Below, piece after piece: positions 16,971-27,367 of a DNA stretch of 64,000 nt (position 1 is the stretch's first letter; each line of letters begins with the position of its first letter). The stretch spans positions 62,001 to 126,000 of the forward strand of contig NZ_JOAX01000023.1 of the NCBI RefSeq assembly GCF_000720485.1. Reading direction: 5' to 3'. The notes beneath the pieces were generated by a model, which was given only the letters and a program-made list of their open reading frames with translations, made no database searches and had not been told where the DNA came from. This DNA is from Streptomyces ochraceiscleroticus (GTDB lineage Bacteria; Actinomycetota; Actinomycetes; Streptomycetales; Streptomycetaceae). Made by a program: the position numbers and the translations under genes.

Positions 16971-17146
16971 CCGTTCGATTGATCGCGCTGGTCGCGACTT
17001 GAGCCGGAGTGGCTCCCCCTTGTACCGAGTCGGCCGAGTCGGTTCAAGGGGGGCCCGCAGCGGGGGCCCGGCAAGGTACCGTCGATTAGGCAAGCACCCG
17101 GGTCCGTTGAGAGCAATGCGGATCCCAGGCGAAGGGGAAGCACCTC

Positions 17147-18436
17147 GTGGCACGCATCGGTGACGGCGGCGACCTGCTCAAGTGCTCGTTCTGCGGGAAG
17201 AGCCAGAAGCAGGTGAAGAAGCTCATCGCGGGTCCTGGTGTGTACATCTGCGACGAGTGCATCGACCTCTGCAACGAAATCATCGAGGAGGAGCTCGCCG
17301 AGACCTCCGAGGTGCGTTGGGAGGAACTGCCCAAGCCCCGGGAGATCTACGAGTTCCTGGAGGGCTACGTCGTAGGCCAGGAGGCCGCGAAGAAGGCGCT
17401 CTCGGTCGCCGTCTACAACCACTACAAGCGGGTGCAGGCGGGCGAGAACGGCGGAGCGCGCGGCAACGACGAGGGCATCGAACTGTCCAAGTCCAACATC
17501 CTGCTGCTCGGCCCGACCGGCTCCGGCAAGACGCTGCTCGCGCAGACGCTCGCCCGGATGCTGAACGTCCCGTTCGCCATCGCCGACGCGACGGCGCTGA
17601 CGGAGGCGGGGTACGTCGGCGAGGACGTGGAGAACATCCTCCTCAAGCTCATCCAGGCCGCCGACTACGACGTCAAGAAGGCCGAGACGGGCATCATCTA
17701 CATCGACGAGATCGACAAGGTCGCCCGCAAGAGCGAGAACCCGTCGATCACCCGCGATGTCTCCGGCGAGGGCGTCCAGCAGGCCCTGCTGAAGATCCTG
17801 GAGGGCACCACCGCCTCGGTCCCCCCGCAGGGCGGCCGCAAGCACCCGCACCAGGAATTCATCCAGATCGACACGACGAACGTGCTGTTCATCGTGGGCG
17901 GCGCGTTCGCGGGCCTGGAGAAGATCATCGAGTCCCGGGCCGGCGCCAAGGGCATCGGCTTCGGCGCGACGATCCGCTCCAAGCGCGAGATCGAGTCCAA
18001 GGACCAGTTCCAGGAGGTCATGCCGGAGGACCTGGTGAAGTTCGGGATGATCCCCGAGTTCATCGGCCGTCTCCCCGTGATCACCTCGGTGCACAACCTC
18101 GACCGCGAGGCGCTCCTGCAGATCCTGATGGAGCCGAAGAACGCGCTGGTCAAGCAGTACCAGCGGCTCTTCGAACTGGACGGGGTCGAGCTCGACTTCG
18201 ACCGCCCGGCGCTGGAGGCCATCGCCGACCAGGCGATCCTGCGCGGCACGGGCGCCCGTGGTCTGCGCGCGATCATGGAAGAGGTGCTCCAGTCGGTGAT
18301 GTACGAGGTGCCGTCCCGCAAGGACGTGGCCCGCGTCGTCATCACCGAGGAGGCCGTTCACTCGAACGTGAACCCGACGCTGGTCCCGCGCAACCGCGGC
18401 GGCGAGTCGGGCGAGCACCACGAGAAGAGCGCCTAG
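17147..18436 (+). CDS. clpX: ATP-dependent Clp protease ATP-binding subunit ClpX
   Basis: AAA+ unfoldase that selects substrates and threads them into ClpP. The 429-residue protein starts at a GTG and has the N-terminal zinc-binding domain (CSFC and CDEC pairs, residues 14-41), Walker A GPTGSGKT (122-129), pore loop GYVG, Walker B IIYIDEID, and sensor-2 [11 protein letters not shown] near 366. It lies downstream of clpP1P2 in the same direction, with a 176-base spacer that could hold a separate promoter. A 19-base-pair hairpin ends the gene. Confidence 0.97.
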   Translation: MARIGDGGDLLKCSFCGKSQKQVKKLIAGPGVYICDECIDLCNEIIEEELAETSEVRWEELPKPREIYEFLEGYVVGQEAAKKALSVAVYNHYKRVQAGENGGARGNDEGIELSKSNILLLGPTGSGKTLLAQTLARMLNVPFAIADATALTEAGYVGEDVENILLKLIQAADYDVKKAETGIIYIDEIDKVARKSENPSITRDVSGEGVQQALLKILEGTTASVPPQGGRKHPHQEFIQIDTTNVLFIVGGAFAGLEKIIESRAGAKGIGFGATIRSKREIESKDQFQEVMPEDLVKFGMIPEFIGRLPVITSVHNLDREALLQILMEPKNALVKQYQRLFELDGVELDFDRPALEAIADQAILRGTGARGLRAIMEEVLQSVMYEVPSRKDVARVVITEEAVHSNVNPTLVPRNRGGESGEHHEKSA

Positions 18437-18450
18437 CCCGCACCAGGCAG

Positions 18451-18492
18451 ACGAGAGGGGGCTCCCGGCACCGGCCGGGAGCCCCCTCTCGT
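18451..18492. terminator. Bidirectional terminator after clpX
   Basis: Perfect 19-base-pair stem, arms 18451-18469 and 18474-18492, loop ACCG. It lies between the convergent clpX and the Pro/Gln-rich protein gene, so it probably stops both. Confidence 0.9.
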
Positions 18493-18522
18493 GTCACCGC
18501 TCCGAGGGTGTGAGCCGCGAGG

Positions 18523-19506
18523 TCACTTCTTGACGCGGATGTCCTTGCGTACCTTGCCGAGCAGGTCGGCGGCGGACTCCAGGTCGCGCGCCGTGTTCTT
18601 CTCGCCCGGCATGACGACGCCGAAGGTGCTGTAGTCGGCCCAGGCGCAGATCGGCACCTCCGAGACCTCGCCCGGCTTCGGCTCCTTGGCCTTGGCCGTC
18701 TGGCACTTCACCAGCGCACCCTCGCCGCCCTCGGGCGTGAACTCCTCGGGCGTGCCGACCAGTTCGGCGTCGCTGCCGTCCTTGGTGGCCTGCTTCTGCA
18801 TGTACAGGAAGAAGGCGTCCAGGGCCGTGCCCGGGTCCTTCATCGTGCCGTAGGAGCCCTGCAGCACCAGCCCGTTCTTGGGCTCGAGACCGGGCGCGTA
18901 CACGCCCTGCACCGAGGTCGGGTCCGTCATCGGCAGGTTCTTCGACATGCCGTCCGCGCCGGCGGAGGTCCGCCCCGAGCCCGGCACCAGCTTGTACCCG
19001 GCCGCCGTGCCCGGCGTCGTGAGCTTGTGCGGGCCGTCGTTCTCCAGGCCGCCGCCACCGCCGAAGACGGCGATCGCGCCGCCCGCGATCGCGGCCACGA
19101 CCACGACCGCGCCGACGATCAGGGCGATCTTCTTGCCCTTGCCGCTGCCGCTGCCGCCGTCGGGCTGGGGCGGGACCTGGCCGTACTGCGGCTGCTGCCC
19201 GTAGGCGGCCTGCTGCGGGAACTGGCCGGGCTGCTGCTGGCCGTAAGGCGCCTGCTGCTGGCCGTACGGGGCCTGCGGCTGACCGTACGGCGCCTGCTGT
19301 CCGTAAGGCTGCTGCTGAGGGGCCTGCGGGGGCTGGCCGTACGGCGCCTGGGGCTGACCGCCGTAACCCTGCTGCGGAGGCACCGGGGCGCCCTGCTGCG
19401 GGTAGCCGTAACCCGGCTGCGGGCCCTGCGGCGGCTGCGGCTGACCGTACGGTCCCGGCTGCTGAGGCTGCCCGTACGGGCCGGGTGGCGGCTGGTTGTA
19501 GCTCAT
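18523..19506 (-). CDS. Pro/Gln/Tyr-rich single-pass membrane protein of unknown function
   Basis: A 327-residue protein in three parts. Residues 1 to about 125 are low-complexity, built of PYGQPQ-like repeats. A single membrane helix (KIALIVGAVVVVAAIAGGA, about 131-149) follows a Lys-rich stop-transfer signal. The rest, after a GGGG linker, is a soluble domain of about 170 residues, presumably outside the cell, with two Cys residues. This layout is common in Streptomyces surface proteins. I do not recognise the outer domain. GAGGGG lies before the ATG on the minus strand. It is divergent from valS. Confidence 0.85.
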   Translation of the reverse strand: MSYNQPPPGPYGQPQQPGPYGQPQPPQGPQPGYGYPQQGAPVPPQQGYGGQPQAPYGQPPQAPQQQPYGQQAPYGQPQAPYGQQQAPYGQQQPGQFPQQAAYGQQPQYGQVPPQPDGGSGSGKGKKIALIVGAVVVVAAIAGGAIAVFGGGGGLENDGPHKLTTPGTAAGYKLVPGSGRTSAGADGMSKNLPMTDPTSVQGVYAPGLEPKNGLVLQGSYGTMKDPGTALDAFFLYMQKQATKDGSDAELVGTPEEFTPEGGEGALVKCQTAKAKEPKPGEVSEVPICAWADYSTFGVVMPGEKNTARDLESAADLLGKVRKDIRVKK

Positions 19507-19633
19507 GGAGCGGTTTCCCCTCGTGACAACAGAACAACGGACAGCTTTATGCGTTGCTCACATCCTGTACGACACCAGGCGTCACTGATGCCCCGGGGGC
19601 CAAACCGATTCGAGACTGCTACATGCGCGCCCG

Positions 19634-19646
19634 TACACTGAGCGTC
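19634..19646 (+). promoter_or_regulatory. Leaderless promoter box of valS
   Basis: TACACT at 19634-19639 ends seven bases before the GTG at 19647, so transcription would begin at or beside the start codon. No ribosome binding site is present, which fits a leaderless message. No T-box structure is visible upstream. Confidence 0.6.
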
Positions 19647-22283
19647 GTGACCGAGACACCTCAGAAGAGCCCTGCTTCCGGGCCGAACAGCACCCCCGCA
19701 GAACTGCCGACCCAGTACGCGCCGGCCGACGTAGAGGGGCCGCTGTACGAGCGCTGGGTAGAGCGCGGCTACTTCGAGGCCCACGCGAAGAGCGACAAGC
19801 CGGCTCACACGATCGTGATCCCGCCGCCGAACGTCACGGGTTCACTCCACCTCGGCCACGCCTTCCAGCACACGCTGATGGACGCCCTCACCCGCCGCAA
19901 GCGCATGCAGGGCTTCGAGGCGCTGTGGCTGCCCGGCATGGACCACGCCGGCATCGCCACCCAGAACAAGGTCGAGCAGCAGCTCGCCGAGGAGGGCAAG
20001 TCCCGCCACGACCTCGGCCGCGAGGCGTTCGTCGACCGCGTGTGGCAGTGGAAGGAAGAGTACGGCGGCAAGATCCTCGGCCAGATGCGCCGCCTCGGCG
20101 ACGGCGTCGACTGGTCCCGCGAGCGCTTCACGATGGACGAGGGCCTCTCCAAGGCCGTCCAGACCATCTTCAAGCGGCTCTACGAGGACGAGCTGATCTA
20201 CCGCGCCGAGCGCATCATCAACTGGTGCCCGCGCTGCCTGACCGCCATCTCCGACATCGAGGTGGAGTACCAGGAGGACGACGGCGAGCTCGTCTCCATC
20301 CAGTACGGCGAGGGCGAGGAGACGCTCGTCGTCGCCACCACCCGCGCCGAGACGATGCTCGGTGACACCGCCGTCGCGGTGCACCCGGACGACGAGCGCT
20401 ACGCCCACCTCGTCGGCAAGCGCATCAAGCTGCCGCTGACCGACCGCACCATCCCCGTCGTCGCGGACACCCACGTCGACCCGGAGTTCGGCACCGGCGC
20501 CGTCAAGGTGACCCCCGCCCACGACCCCAACGACTTCGCCATCGGCCAGCGCCACGGCCTGGAGTCGATGACCGTCATGGACGAGCGCGGCGTGATCACC
20601 GTGCACGGCCCCTTCGAGGGCCTGGACCGCTTCGAGGCGCGCTCCACGATCGTCGCCGCACTGCGCGAGCAGGGCCGCATCGTCGCCGAGAAGCGCCCGT
20701 ACACCCACTCCGTGGGCCACTGCTCGCGCTGCAGCACCACGGTCGAGCCGCGGCTGTCCATGCAGTGGTGGGTCAAGGTCGGCCCGCTCGCGCAGGCCGC
20801 CGGTGACGCGGTCCGCGACGGCCGGGTGAAGATCCACCCCGAGGACATGTCGAAGCGCTACTTCGACTGGGTCGACAACATGCACGACTGGTGCATCTCG
20901 CGCCAGCTCTGGTGGGGCCACCGCATCCCGGTCTGGTACGGCCCCGAGGGCGAAGTCGTCTGCGTCGGCCCCGACGAGGAGCCGCCGAGCGGCGAGGGCT
21001 GGACCCAGGACACCGACGTCCTGGACACCTGGTTTTCCTCCGGCCTGTGGCCCTTCTCGACCCTCGGCTGGCCCGAGAAGACCCCGGACCTGGAGAAGTT
21101 CTACTCCACCGACGTCCTGGTCACCGGCCACGACATCATCTTCTTCTGGGTCGCCCGGATGATGATGTTCGGTCTGTACGCGATGGACGGCGAGGTGCCG
21201 TTCAAGACCATCGCGCTGACCGGCCTGGTCCGCGACGAGCGCGGCAAGAAGATGTCGAAGTCCTTCGGCAACGTCGTCGACCCGCTGGACTGGATGAACG
21301 AGTACGGCTCCGACGCCGTCCGCTTCACCCTCGCCCGCGGTGCCAACCCCGGTACGGACGTGCCGATCGGCGAGGACTGGGTCCAGGCGTCCCGGAACTT
21401 CGCCAACAAGATCTGGAACGCCACCCGCTTCGCGCTGATGAACGGCGCGACCGTCGAGGGCCCGCTCCCCGACCCGGCCGAGATGTCGGCGACGGACCGC
21501 TGGATCCTCTCCCGGCTGAACGCCACGGTCGTCGAGGTCGACGCGTACTACGACGACTTCCAGTTCGCGAAGCTCTCCGACGCGCTCTACCACTTCGCGT
21601 GGGACGAGGTCTTCGACTGGTACGTCGAGCTGTCCAAGACCACCTTCATGGGCGGCGGGCGTGCCGCCGAGGTCTCGGCCCGCGTCCTCGGCGAGGTCCT
21701 CGACGTCACCCTCCGCCTCCTCCACCCGATCGTGCCCTTCGTCACCGAAGCGCTGTGGACCACGCTCACCGGCAAGGAGTCCGTCGTCGTCGCCGACTGG
21801 CCCGCCGACAGCGGCTTCCGCGACCAGGGCGCCGAGAAGGAGATCGAGACGGTCCAGCAGGTCGTCACCGAGGTCCGCCGCTTCCGCTCCGACCAGGGCC
21901 TCCAGCCCGGCCAGCGGGTCCCGGCCCAGCTCGACCTCGCGGGCACCGCACTCGCGGCGCACGAGGCCGCGATGCGTTCGCTGCTCCGCCTGCAGCCCGC
22001 CGGTGACGACTTCGCCGCCACGGCTTCGCTGCCCGTGGCCGGCGCGACCGTGTCCCTGGACCTCTCCGGCGCGATCGACATCGAGGCCGAGCGCAAGCGC
22101 CTGGCCAAGGACCTCGCCGCCGCCGAGAAGGAGAAGGCGCAGGCCACCGGCAAGCTCGGCAACGAAGCGTTCCTCGCCAAGGCCCCCGAGAAGGTCGTGG
22201 ACAAGATCCGCACCCGGCTGGAGACCGCCGAGGCGGACATCGTCCGCATCACCGCCCAGCTCGAGCGCCTGCCGAAGGGCTGA
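19647..22283 (+). CDS. valS: Valyl-tRNA synthetase
   Basis: Class I aminoacyl-tRNA synthetase that charges tRNA-Val and edits misactivated threonine. The 878-residue protein contains [13 protein letters not shown] with the HIGH-type motif at 68-71, the CP1 editing domain (about 200-350), KKMSKS at 534-539, the anticodon-binding domain, and a C-terminal coiled coil ([16 protein letters not shown]) typical of ValS. GTG at 19647 is preferred over an ATG at 19623 because of the -10 box placed for a leaderless transcript. The gene stands alone and ends at a hairpin. Confidence 0.97.
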   Translation: MTETPQKSPASGPNSTPAELPTQYAPADVEGPLYERWVERGYFEAHAKSDKPAHTIVIPPPNVTGSLHLGHAFQHTLMDALTRRKRMQGFEALWLPGMDHAGIATQNKVEQQLAEEGKSRHDLGREAFVDRVWQWKEEYGGKILGQMRRLGDGVDWSRERFTMDEGLSKAVQTIFKRLYEDELIYRAERIINWCPRCLTAISDIEVEYQEDDGELVSIQYGEGEETLVVATTRAETMLGDTAVAVHPDDERYAHLVGKRIKLPLTDRTIPVVADTHVDPEFGTGAVKVTPAHDPNDFAIGQRHGLESMTVMDERGVITVHGPFEGLDRFEARSTIVAALREQGRIVAEKRPYTHSVGHCSRCSTTVEPRLSMQWWVKVGPLAQAAGDAVRDGRVKIHPEDMSKRYFDWVDNMHDWCISRQLWWGHRIPVWYGPEGEVVCVGPDEEPPSGEGWTQDTDVLDTWFSSGLWPFSTLGWPEKTPDLEKFYSTDVLVTGHDIIFFWVARMMMFGLYAMDGEVPFKTIALTGLVRDERGKKMSKSFGNVVDPLDWMNEYGSDAVRFTLARGANPGTDVPIGEDWVQASRNFANKIWNATRFALMNGATVEGPLPDPAEMSATDRWILSRLNATVVEVDAYYDDFQFAKLSDALYHFAWDEVFDWYVELSKTTFMGGGRAAEVSARVLGEVLDVTLRLLHPIVPFVTEALWTTLTGKESVVVADWPADSGFRDQGAEKEIETVQQVVTEVRRFRSDQGLQPGQRVPAQLDLAGTALAAHEAAMRSLLRLQPAGDDFAATASLPVAGATVSLDLSGAIDIEAERKRLAKDLAAAEKEKAQATGKLGNEAFLAKAPEKVVDKIRTRLETAEADIVRITAQLERLPKG

Positions 22284-22296
22284 CGCCCGGACCTGC

Positions 22297-22329
22297 CGAG
22301 GCCCCCGTCCGCTGCGGACGGGGGCCTCG
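22297..22329 (+). terminator. Terminator after valS
   Basis: Perfect 14-base-pair stem, arms 22297-22310 and 22316-22329, loop GCTGC, 13 bases after the valS stop. Confidence 0.85.
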
Positions 22330-22443
22330 CGCGTTGCCCGCACGGTCGGGGCCCCGCGTCGTCGGCACAAAGCGGGCCGATTGTCGGCATACGCGTACCG
22401 AATTCTCATCCCGCTCTCATCGAGCCGCGCGACGCTCGAAGCC

Positions 22444-23889
22444 ATGAACAAACCCCTGCGACGCGTCTCCGTCTTCTGCATCGCCCTGGTCCTCGCCCTG
22501 ATGGGCTGGGCCACCTGGATCCAGGGCGCGAAGGCGGACTCCCTCGCGGACGACGACCACAATCCGCGGGTCAACATAGAGAAGTACTCCCGCCCGCTCG
22601 GCAACATCCTCGTCGACGGCCACCCGGTGACCGGCTCCGCGCCGACCGACGGCACCCTCGCCTACAAGCGGACCTACACCGACGGCCCGCTGTACGCCCC
22701 GCTCACCGGCTACTCCTCCCAGATCTACGGCTCCACCCAGCTCGAGAACCTCTACGGCGACGTACTGGACGGCTCCGACAGTCGCCTGCAGTCCCCGGTG
22801 AACCTGGTCTCCCGCGAGCGGGCCAAGGGCGGCGACGTATCGACCACCCTCGACGCCAAGGTCCAGAAGGCCGGCTACGAAGCGCTCGGCAACAAGACCG
22901 GCGCCGCCGTCGCCCTCGACCCCGCCACCGGCCGCATCCTCGGCATGGTCTCCACCCCGTCCTACGACCCGGGGAAGTTCGCCGGGCAGTCCGGCGCCGG
23001 CCAGAAGGCATGGGCCGAGATGACCGGGGACAAGGACCAGCCGCACCTGAACCGCGCCCTGCGCCAGACCTATCCGCCCGGCTCCACCTTCAAGCTGGTG
23101 GTCGCCGCCGCCGCGCTGGAGAACGGCCTGTACTCCTCGGTGGACGAGCGCACCGACAGCCCCAACCCCTACCGGCTGCCGAACACCCGCACCGACCTGA
23201 CCAACGAGAACGCCGCCGCGCCCTGCGAGAATGCCACGATCCGCACCGCGCTCCAGTACTCCTGCAACAACGTCTTCGGCAAGCTCGCCGCCGACCTGGG
23301 CGAGAAGAAGGTCAAGGAGCAGGCGGAGAAGTTCGGCTTCAACGACGCGAAGATCGACGTCCCGGTCCGCGCGGGCAAGAGCATCTACCCCTCGGGCATG
23401 GACTCCGCGCAGACCGCGCTGTCGGGCATCGGCCAGTTCGACGACCAGGCCACCCCGCTGCAGATGGCCATGGTCGTCTCGGCGATCGCGGGCGGCGGCG
23501 AGCTGAAGACCCCGTACGAGGTCGACAAGATCACCGACGGCGGCGGCAATACGGTTCAGCAGTACTCGCCGAAGACGTACAAGACCGCGATGTCGAAGCA
23601 GAACGCCGAACAGCTCCAGTCCGCCATGCAGACCGTCGTCGAGAAGGGCACCGGCTCCGGCGCCAAGATCGGCGGACTCACGGTCGGCGGCAAGACCGGC
23701 ACCGCCCAGCACGGCGTGGACAACAGCGGCATGCCCTACGCCTGGTTCGTCTCCTACGCCGAGGACGCCCAGGGCCACCAGGTCGCCGTGGCGACGGTCG
23801 TCGAGGACAGCGACGCGGCCCGCAGCGATATCTCAGGCGGAGGGCTGGCCGGGCCCGTGGCGAAGGCGATGATGGACGCGGCGCTTTAG
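22444..23889 (+). CDS. Penicillin-binding protein (transpeptidase, PbpA/FtsI-like)
   Basis: A class B-type D,D-transpeptidase that crosslinks peptidoglycan outside the membrane. The 481-residue protein has one N-terminal membrane anchor (residues about 8-26), a short dimerisation region, and a penicillin-binding domain with S214-TF-K217, S273-C-N275 and K417-T-G419. It lacks the long N-terminal module of PBP2 and resembles Mycobacterium PbpA, in keeping with the several extra class B proteins of Streptomyces. ATG at 22444 is the natural start, with no strong ribosome binding site. Its stop overlaps the stop of the convergent symporter gene. Confidence 0.93.
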   Translation: MNKPLRRVSVFCIALVLALMGWATWIQGAKADSLADDDHNPRVNIEKYSRPLGNILVDGHPVTGSAPTDGTLAYKRTYTDGPLYAPLTGYSSQIYGSTQLENLYGDVLDGSDSRLQSPVNLVSRERAKGGDVSTTLDAKVQKAGYEALGNKTGAAVALDPATGRILGMVSTPSYDPGKFAGQSGAGQKAWAEMTGDKDQPHLNRALRQTYPPGSTFKLVVAAAALENGLYSSVDERTDSPNPYRLPNTRTDLTNENAAAPCENATIRTALQYSCNNVFGKLAADLGEKKVKEQAEKFGFNDAKIDVPVRAGKSIYPSGMDSAQTALSGIGQFDDQATPLQMAMVVSAIAGGGELKTPYEVDKITDGGGNTVQQYSPKTYKTAMSKQNAEQLQSAMQTVVEKGTGSGAKIGGLTVGGKTGTAQHGVDNSGMPYAWFVSYAEDAQGHQVAVATVVEDSDAARSDISGGGLAGPVAKAMMDAAL

Positions 23890-25403
23890 CTGCGGGCAAT
23901 CGTGCCGCTGGGCGATGGGGGTCCCCCCTGCTCGAGCGGAGCCGAGAGCTTGGGGGAGGGTGGGCGCAGCGGCACCCCATCGGCGGGGAGCCGTCCTGCG
24001 CCACCCGCACCCCCGCGCCACAGCACCTGCACCCCCACGGTGACCACAACGTTCGGTACCAGCGACAGCAACCCGGCATCGACCGTGCCGATGTCCACCC
24101 CGCCGAACGTCAGCCACCCCAGCGTCACCACCCCGGCGACGATCCCGAGCAGCGCAGGCACGGCCCCCAGCCGGTTACGCCGCGCCAACGCGGCCACCGT
24201 CGCCGGGGCGAGCTGCGCCAGCCCGCCATACGTGAGCAGCAGCAGATTCGCCAACAGCGCAGGCCGCGCCAGCCCCAGTACCAGCGCCAGACCGGACGCA
24301 AGCAGCACGCACACGTGATTGACCCGCATCGTCGTGCGCGCGCTACGCGCAGGAAGCAGATTGCGCGACACCAGCGTGGAGATCCCGAGCAGCAGCGCGG
24401 CCGACGGCACCATCGCCGTCGCCGCCGCGGCCACCGCGACCACGCCCACCAGCCAGCCCGGCAGCGCGCCCCCGGCCACCGTGAGCAGCGCGGCCTTGCT
24501 GTCCGTACCGGGCTTCAGGGTCAGCGCCCCGGCGAAGCCGACCACGACCGGCACGGCGATGGCGACCTGGTACAGCGGCAGCCAGATGTAATTGCGGCGC
24601 AGCGCCCGGGAACTGCTCGCGGACAGGATCGCCGACCACAGGTGGGGCATCGTGTTCAGCCCCGCGCCGATCGCGCTGATCAGCATCGCCGTGGTGAACC
24701 ACGTCGCGTCGGTGGCGCCGCCGTGCAGTGTCAGCAGGTCCGGACGGCTCTCCCGTACGGCGGTGAACAGGCCCCCGAGGCCGCCGTCGAGCCCGATCGG
24801 CACGGCGATCAGCAGGATCAGCAGCGCCAGCACCATGAGGACGTCCTTGAAGTACGCGGCACGCGCGATGCCCCGGAGCCCCGACCACAGGACGAAGCCG
24901 ACGGTGAGCACCGTCGCCAGGATCATCGAGCCGGTCGCCCCCGACTCGCTGCCGGTGGCCAGCTGCACGATCAGCCCGAGTCCGGTGATCTGCAACTGCA
25001 GGTACGGCAGCAGGAAGACGGCCCCCACCACCGCGACGACCTTGCCCAGCAGCGGACTGTTGAACCGGTCGGCGAAGAAGTCCGCCTGCGTGAGGTACCC
25101 GTTCTCCTTGCCGAGCCGCCACAGCCGCGGCCCGGTCAGGTACTGCCCGATCAGACAGAGGGAGAGATACCCCAGCGCATAGGTGGCGGCGACCCCGTCA
25201 CTGAAGGCCAGCCCGGCCAGCCCCAGGAAGCTGAACGTCGTGAATGACTCGCCGGCCTGCAGGAACCACATCGTCACGGCACCGAAGCGACGCCCGCCGA
25301 CGGCCCATTCGCCCAGGTCGTGCCCGGTATTGCGGCGCCCGGACAGGCCCACGGCGGCGATCGCGAGAATGCCGGCCAGGGTGACCGCCATGGTGGTGCT
25401 CAT
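23886..25403 (-). CDS. Sodium:solute symporter family protein
   Basis: A 505-residue SSS-family transporter with about 13 hydrophobic helices that would use the sodium gradient to import an organic solute. Family features include a WAVGGRRFGAVTMWFLQAGE segment in the first third and TAMLISAIGAGLNTMPHL in the middle. The start ATG overlaps the stop of the upstream DUF3311 gene (ATGA), so the two are translationally coupled. The last 25 residues are encoded by a dispersed repeat and lack a transporter-like character. The TAA stop shares bases with the TAG of the convergent PBP gene (TTAG, 23886-23889). Confidence 0.92.
   Translation of the reverse strand: MSTTMAVTLAGILAIAAVGLSGRRNTGHDLGEWAVGGRRFGAVTMWFLQAGESFTTFSFLGLAGLAFSDGVAATYALGYLSLCLIGQYLTGPRLWRLGKENGYLTQADFFADRFNSPLLGKVVAVVGAVFLLPYLQLQITGLGLIVQLATGSESGATGSMILATVLTVGFVLWSGLRGIARAAYFKDVLMVLALLILLIAVPIGLDGGLGGLFTAVRESRPDLLTLHGGATDATWFTTAMLISAIGAGLNTMPHLWSAILSASSSRALRRNYIWLPLYQVAIAVPVVVGFAGALTLKPGTDSKAALLTVAGGALPGWLVGVVAVAAAATAMVPSAALLLGISTLVSRNLLPARSARTTMRVNHVCVLLASGLALVLGLARPALLANLLLLTYGGLAQLAPATVAALARRNRLGAVPALLGIVAGVVTLGWLTFGGVDIGTVDAGLLSLVPNVVVTVGVQVLWRGGAGGAGRLPADGVPLRPPSPKLSAPLEQGGPPSPSGTIARS
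23917..23960. repeat. Streptomyces-type dispersed repeat inside the symporter 3' end
   Basis: GGGGGTCCCCCCTGCTCGAG at 23917-23936 followed by GAGAGCTTGGGGGAGGG at 23944-23960. I recognise this as a widespread short repeat of Streptomyces genomes, usually between genes; that is from memory. Here it is translated on the minus strand into the Pro/Ser-rich tail of the symporter. It can fold on itself through CCCCC and GGGGG arms. Confidence 0.65.
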
Positions 25404-25615
25404 GCCGTGGCCTCCTCTTCGGCGTCCTCGGGGTGCGGGGCGCGCGCCTCGTAGAGGGCGAGCGCGACGGTGGTGCCCACCGTCCACAGCACGGCCCACA
25501 CCAGGACGGCCGGCAGGCCCAGCCACAGCCGGTCGGTGTTGACGAAGGGCAGATACGGAGTGGCGAAGAACCCGGCCGTGGGCACGGCGAGGTACGCCAG
25601 ATGACGCTGGCTCAT
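25400..25615 (-). CDS. DUF3311 small membrane protein
   Basis: A 71-residue protein with two hydrophobic segments (about 5-23 and 33-55) and an acidic tail. It matches the DUF3311 type: short membrane proteins encoded directly before sodium:solute symporters and thought to act as an accessory subunit. The PFVN segment near residue 23 and LWLGLPAVLVWAVLWT are characteristic. Its stop overlaps the symporter ATG. It starts at ATG 25615, 57 bases after the amidase stop. Confidence 0.85.
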   Translation of the reverse strand: MSQRHLAYLAVPTAGFFATPYLPFVNTDRLWLGLPAVLVWAVLWTVGTTVALALYEARAPHPEDAEEEATA

Positions 25616-25672
25616 GTCGGATCCCGGGGGAGGAGGGGAGGGGAACAGAACAGCGGTGTGGGGGAGTTGGGG

Positions 25673-27094
25673 TCAGCTGTGGGGGAGGGTGGGGCGGCGC
25701 AGGCCGTGGCCGGTGGCGGTCTCGTAGGCGTGCGCGGCGCGCAGGGCGGTCAGCTCGGCGCGGGGCGCGGCGACCACCTGCAGGCCGACCGGCAGCCCGC
25801 CGGGCGTGAATCCGGCCGGCACGGACAGCGCGGGCGTGCCCAGCACCGTGATGAAGTACGCCGAACGCATCCAGTCCAGGTACGAGTGCTGCTCCTGGCC
25901 CCCGACCACGGCCGGGTACTCCAGGTCCGCGTCGAAGGGCACGACCTGGCTGACGGGGGCGAGCAGCACGTCGTAACGGGAGAAGAAATCCGTCGCCGCC
26001 AGGTGGACGCGGGCGTGCGCGGCGGTGGCGCGGGCGAGGTCGGCGCCGGTCAGCTTCCGGCCCTCCTCGATGTTCCACACCAGGCTGGACTTGAGGGTGC
26101 CGGGGTGTGCGTCGAGCAGCTCGCCGAGCCCCTGGGCGAAGAGCTGCGCCCGCCGGGTACGGAAGACGTCCTCGGCGCCGTCCAGGTCCGGGCAGTCCTC
26201 GGTGACCCGGCAGCCCAGCTCCTCGAAGACGCGGAGCTGCGGCTCCAGTACGGCCGTGACCTCCGGGTCGACCGGCACCCGCCCGCCCAGGTCCGCCGTC
26301 CACGCGACCCGCAGCCCGCGCAGATCCGCCTCCAGCGGGGCGCGGAAGGGCGCGCCGGGGGTGTCCAGGGAGAGCGGGCAGCGCGGGTCGGGCCCGGCCA
26401 TGACCGACAGCAGCAGCGCGGCGTCGGCGACGGTACGGCCCATCGGCCCGGCGACGGCCAGGGTGTCCCACGGGTCGCTCGCGGGATGGCTCGGCACCCG
26501 GCCCGGCGTCGGGCGCAGACCGACCACGTTGCAGAACGAGGCGGGATTCCGCAGCGACCCGCCCATGTCGCTCCCGTCGGCGATCGGGTGCAGCCCGGCG
26601 GCGAGCGCGGCGGCCGCACCGCCGCTGCTGCCGCCGGCCGAGCGCGTCGGGTCGTACGGGTTGCGGGTGGCCCCGAAGACCGGGTTGAAGGTGTGCGAAC
26701 CGGCCGCGAACTCCGGGACGTTGGTCTTGCCGATACGGATCGCGCCGGCCGCCTGGATGCGCTCCACGAGGAGCTCGTCCTCGTCGGGCACATGGTCGGC
26801 GAAGAGCGGCGAACCGTGGGTGGTGCGCATCCCGCGGGTGAGGTGGGTGTCCTTGAAGGCGATCGGCAGGCCGTGCAGCGGGCCGGCTTCCTGGCCCCGC
26901 GCGAGACGGTCATCGGCGTCGCGCGCGGCGGCCAGCGCCCCCTCGGGATCGACCGTGACCACCGCGTTGATCTGCGGATTGACGTCATCGAGCCGGTCGA
27001 GGTGGGCCTGTACGACCTCCCGGGCCGACAACTCCCGCTTCCTGATCCTGGCAGCGAGCTCGGCGGCGGGCGCGTACGTGATCTCGTCAGTCAT
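25673..27094 (-). CDS. Amidase (amidase-signature family)
   Basis: A 473-residue hydrolase of the amidase-signature family, which cleaves C-N bonds of amides. The catalytic Ser-cisSer-Lys triad is visible: Lys in PIAFKDTHLTRG near residue 80, Ser in GGSSGGAAAALAAG near 158, and the nucleophilic Ser in SDMGGSLRNPA near 180. It is also similar to GatA, but gatB and gatC are not here and the neighbours are a transporter and an Lrp-type regulator, so a catabolic amidase is favoured. The ATG at 27094 gives the family start. It leads an apparent amidase-DUF3311-symporter operon, suggesting import of an amide compound followed by its hydrolysis. Confidence 0.92.
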   Translation of the reverse strand: MTDEITYAPAAELAARIRKRELSAREVVQAHLDRLDDVNPQINAVVTVDPEGALAAARDADDRLARGQEAGPLHGLPIAFKDTHLTRGMRTTHGSPLFADHVPDEDELLVERIQAAGAIRIGKTNVPEFAAGSHTFNPVFGATRNPYDPTRSAGGSSGGAAAALAAGLHPIADGSDMGGSLRNPASFCNVVGLRPTPGRVPSHPASDPWDTLAVAGPMGRTVADAALLLSVMAGPDPRCPLSLDTPGAPFRAPLEADLRGLRVAWTADLGGRVPVDPEVTAVLEPQLRVFEELGCRVTEDCPDLDGAEDVFRTRRAQLFAQGLGELLDAHPGTLKSSLVWNIEEGRKLTGADLARATAAHARVHLAATDFFSRYDVLLAPVSQVVPFDADLEYPAVVGGQEQHSYLDWMRSAYFITVLGTPALSVPAGFTPGGLPVGLQVVAAPRAELTALRAAHAYETATGHGLRRPTLPHS

Positions 27095-27367
27095 TGACCA
27101 TCCGTCCTGGACTGGGCTGGATGAGCGCTCATCCTGCGACCACGTGCTGGAAGTGGTCAATAGTCATGCACAGATGAATCTTCTGGACGCAAAGAATTAA
27201 CAACTGACGCTTACAGCCGCGCTGGACTGGTGGTCTGGGGCGGGTGGTGGTCCGGGGAGGGAACACGAGCCGGGGGCCGCCTGCCGTTCGCGAGCCGGGA
27301 GACCAGCCCGCTGCCCGCAGCGCCCGCAGCACTCCCGGCCGGGGGCGCGTACGGCCTCCCCGCCGAT

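Noticed and set aside
19507..19646. T-box riboswitch upstream of valS
   Set aside because: Only 140 bases separate the divergent genes, no specifier or T-box sequence is seen, and the start looks leaderless.
19842..22655. Long frame antisense to valS
   Set aside because: No conserved motif, no start signal, and valS on the other strand is complete and certain.
25673..27094. GatA subunit of a tRNA amidotransferase
   Set aside because: The sequence shares the amidase signature, but gatC and gatB are absent and neighbours are a solute transporter and an Lrp-type regulator.
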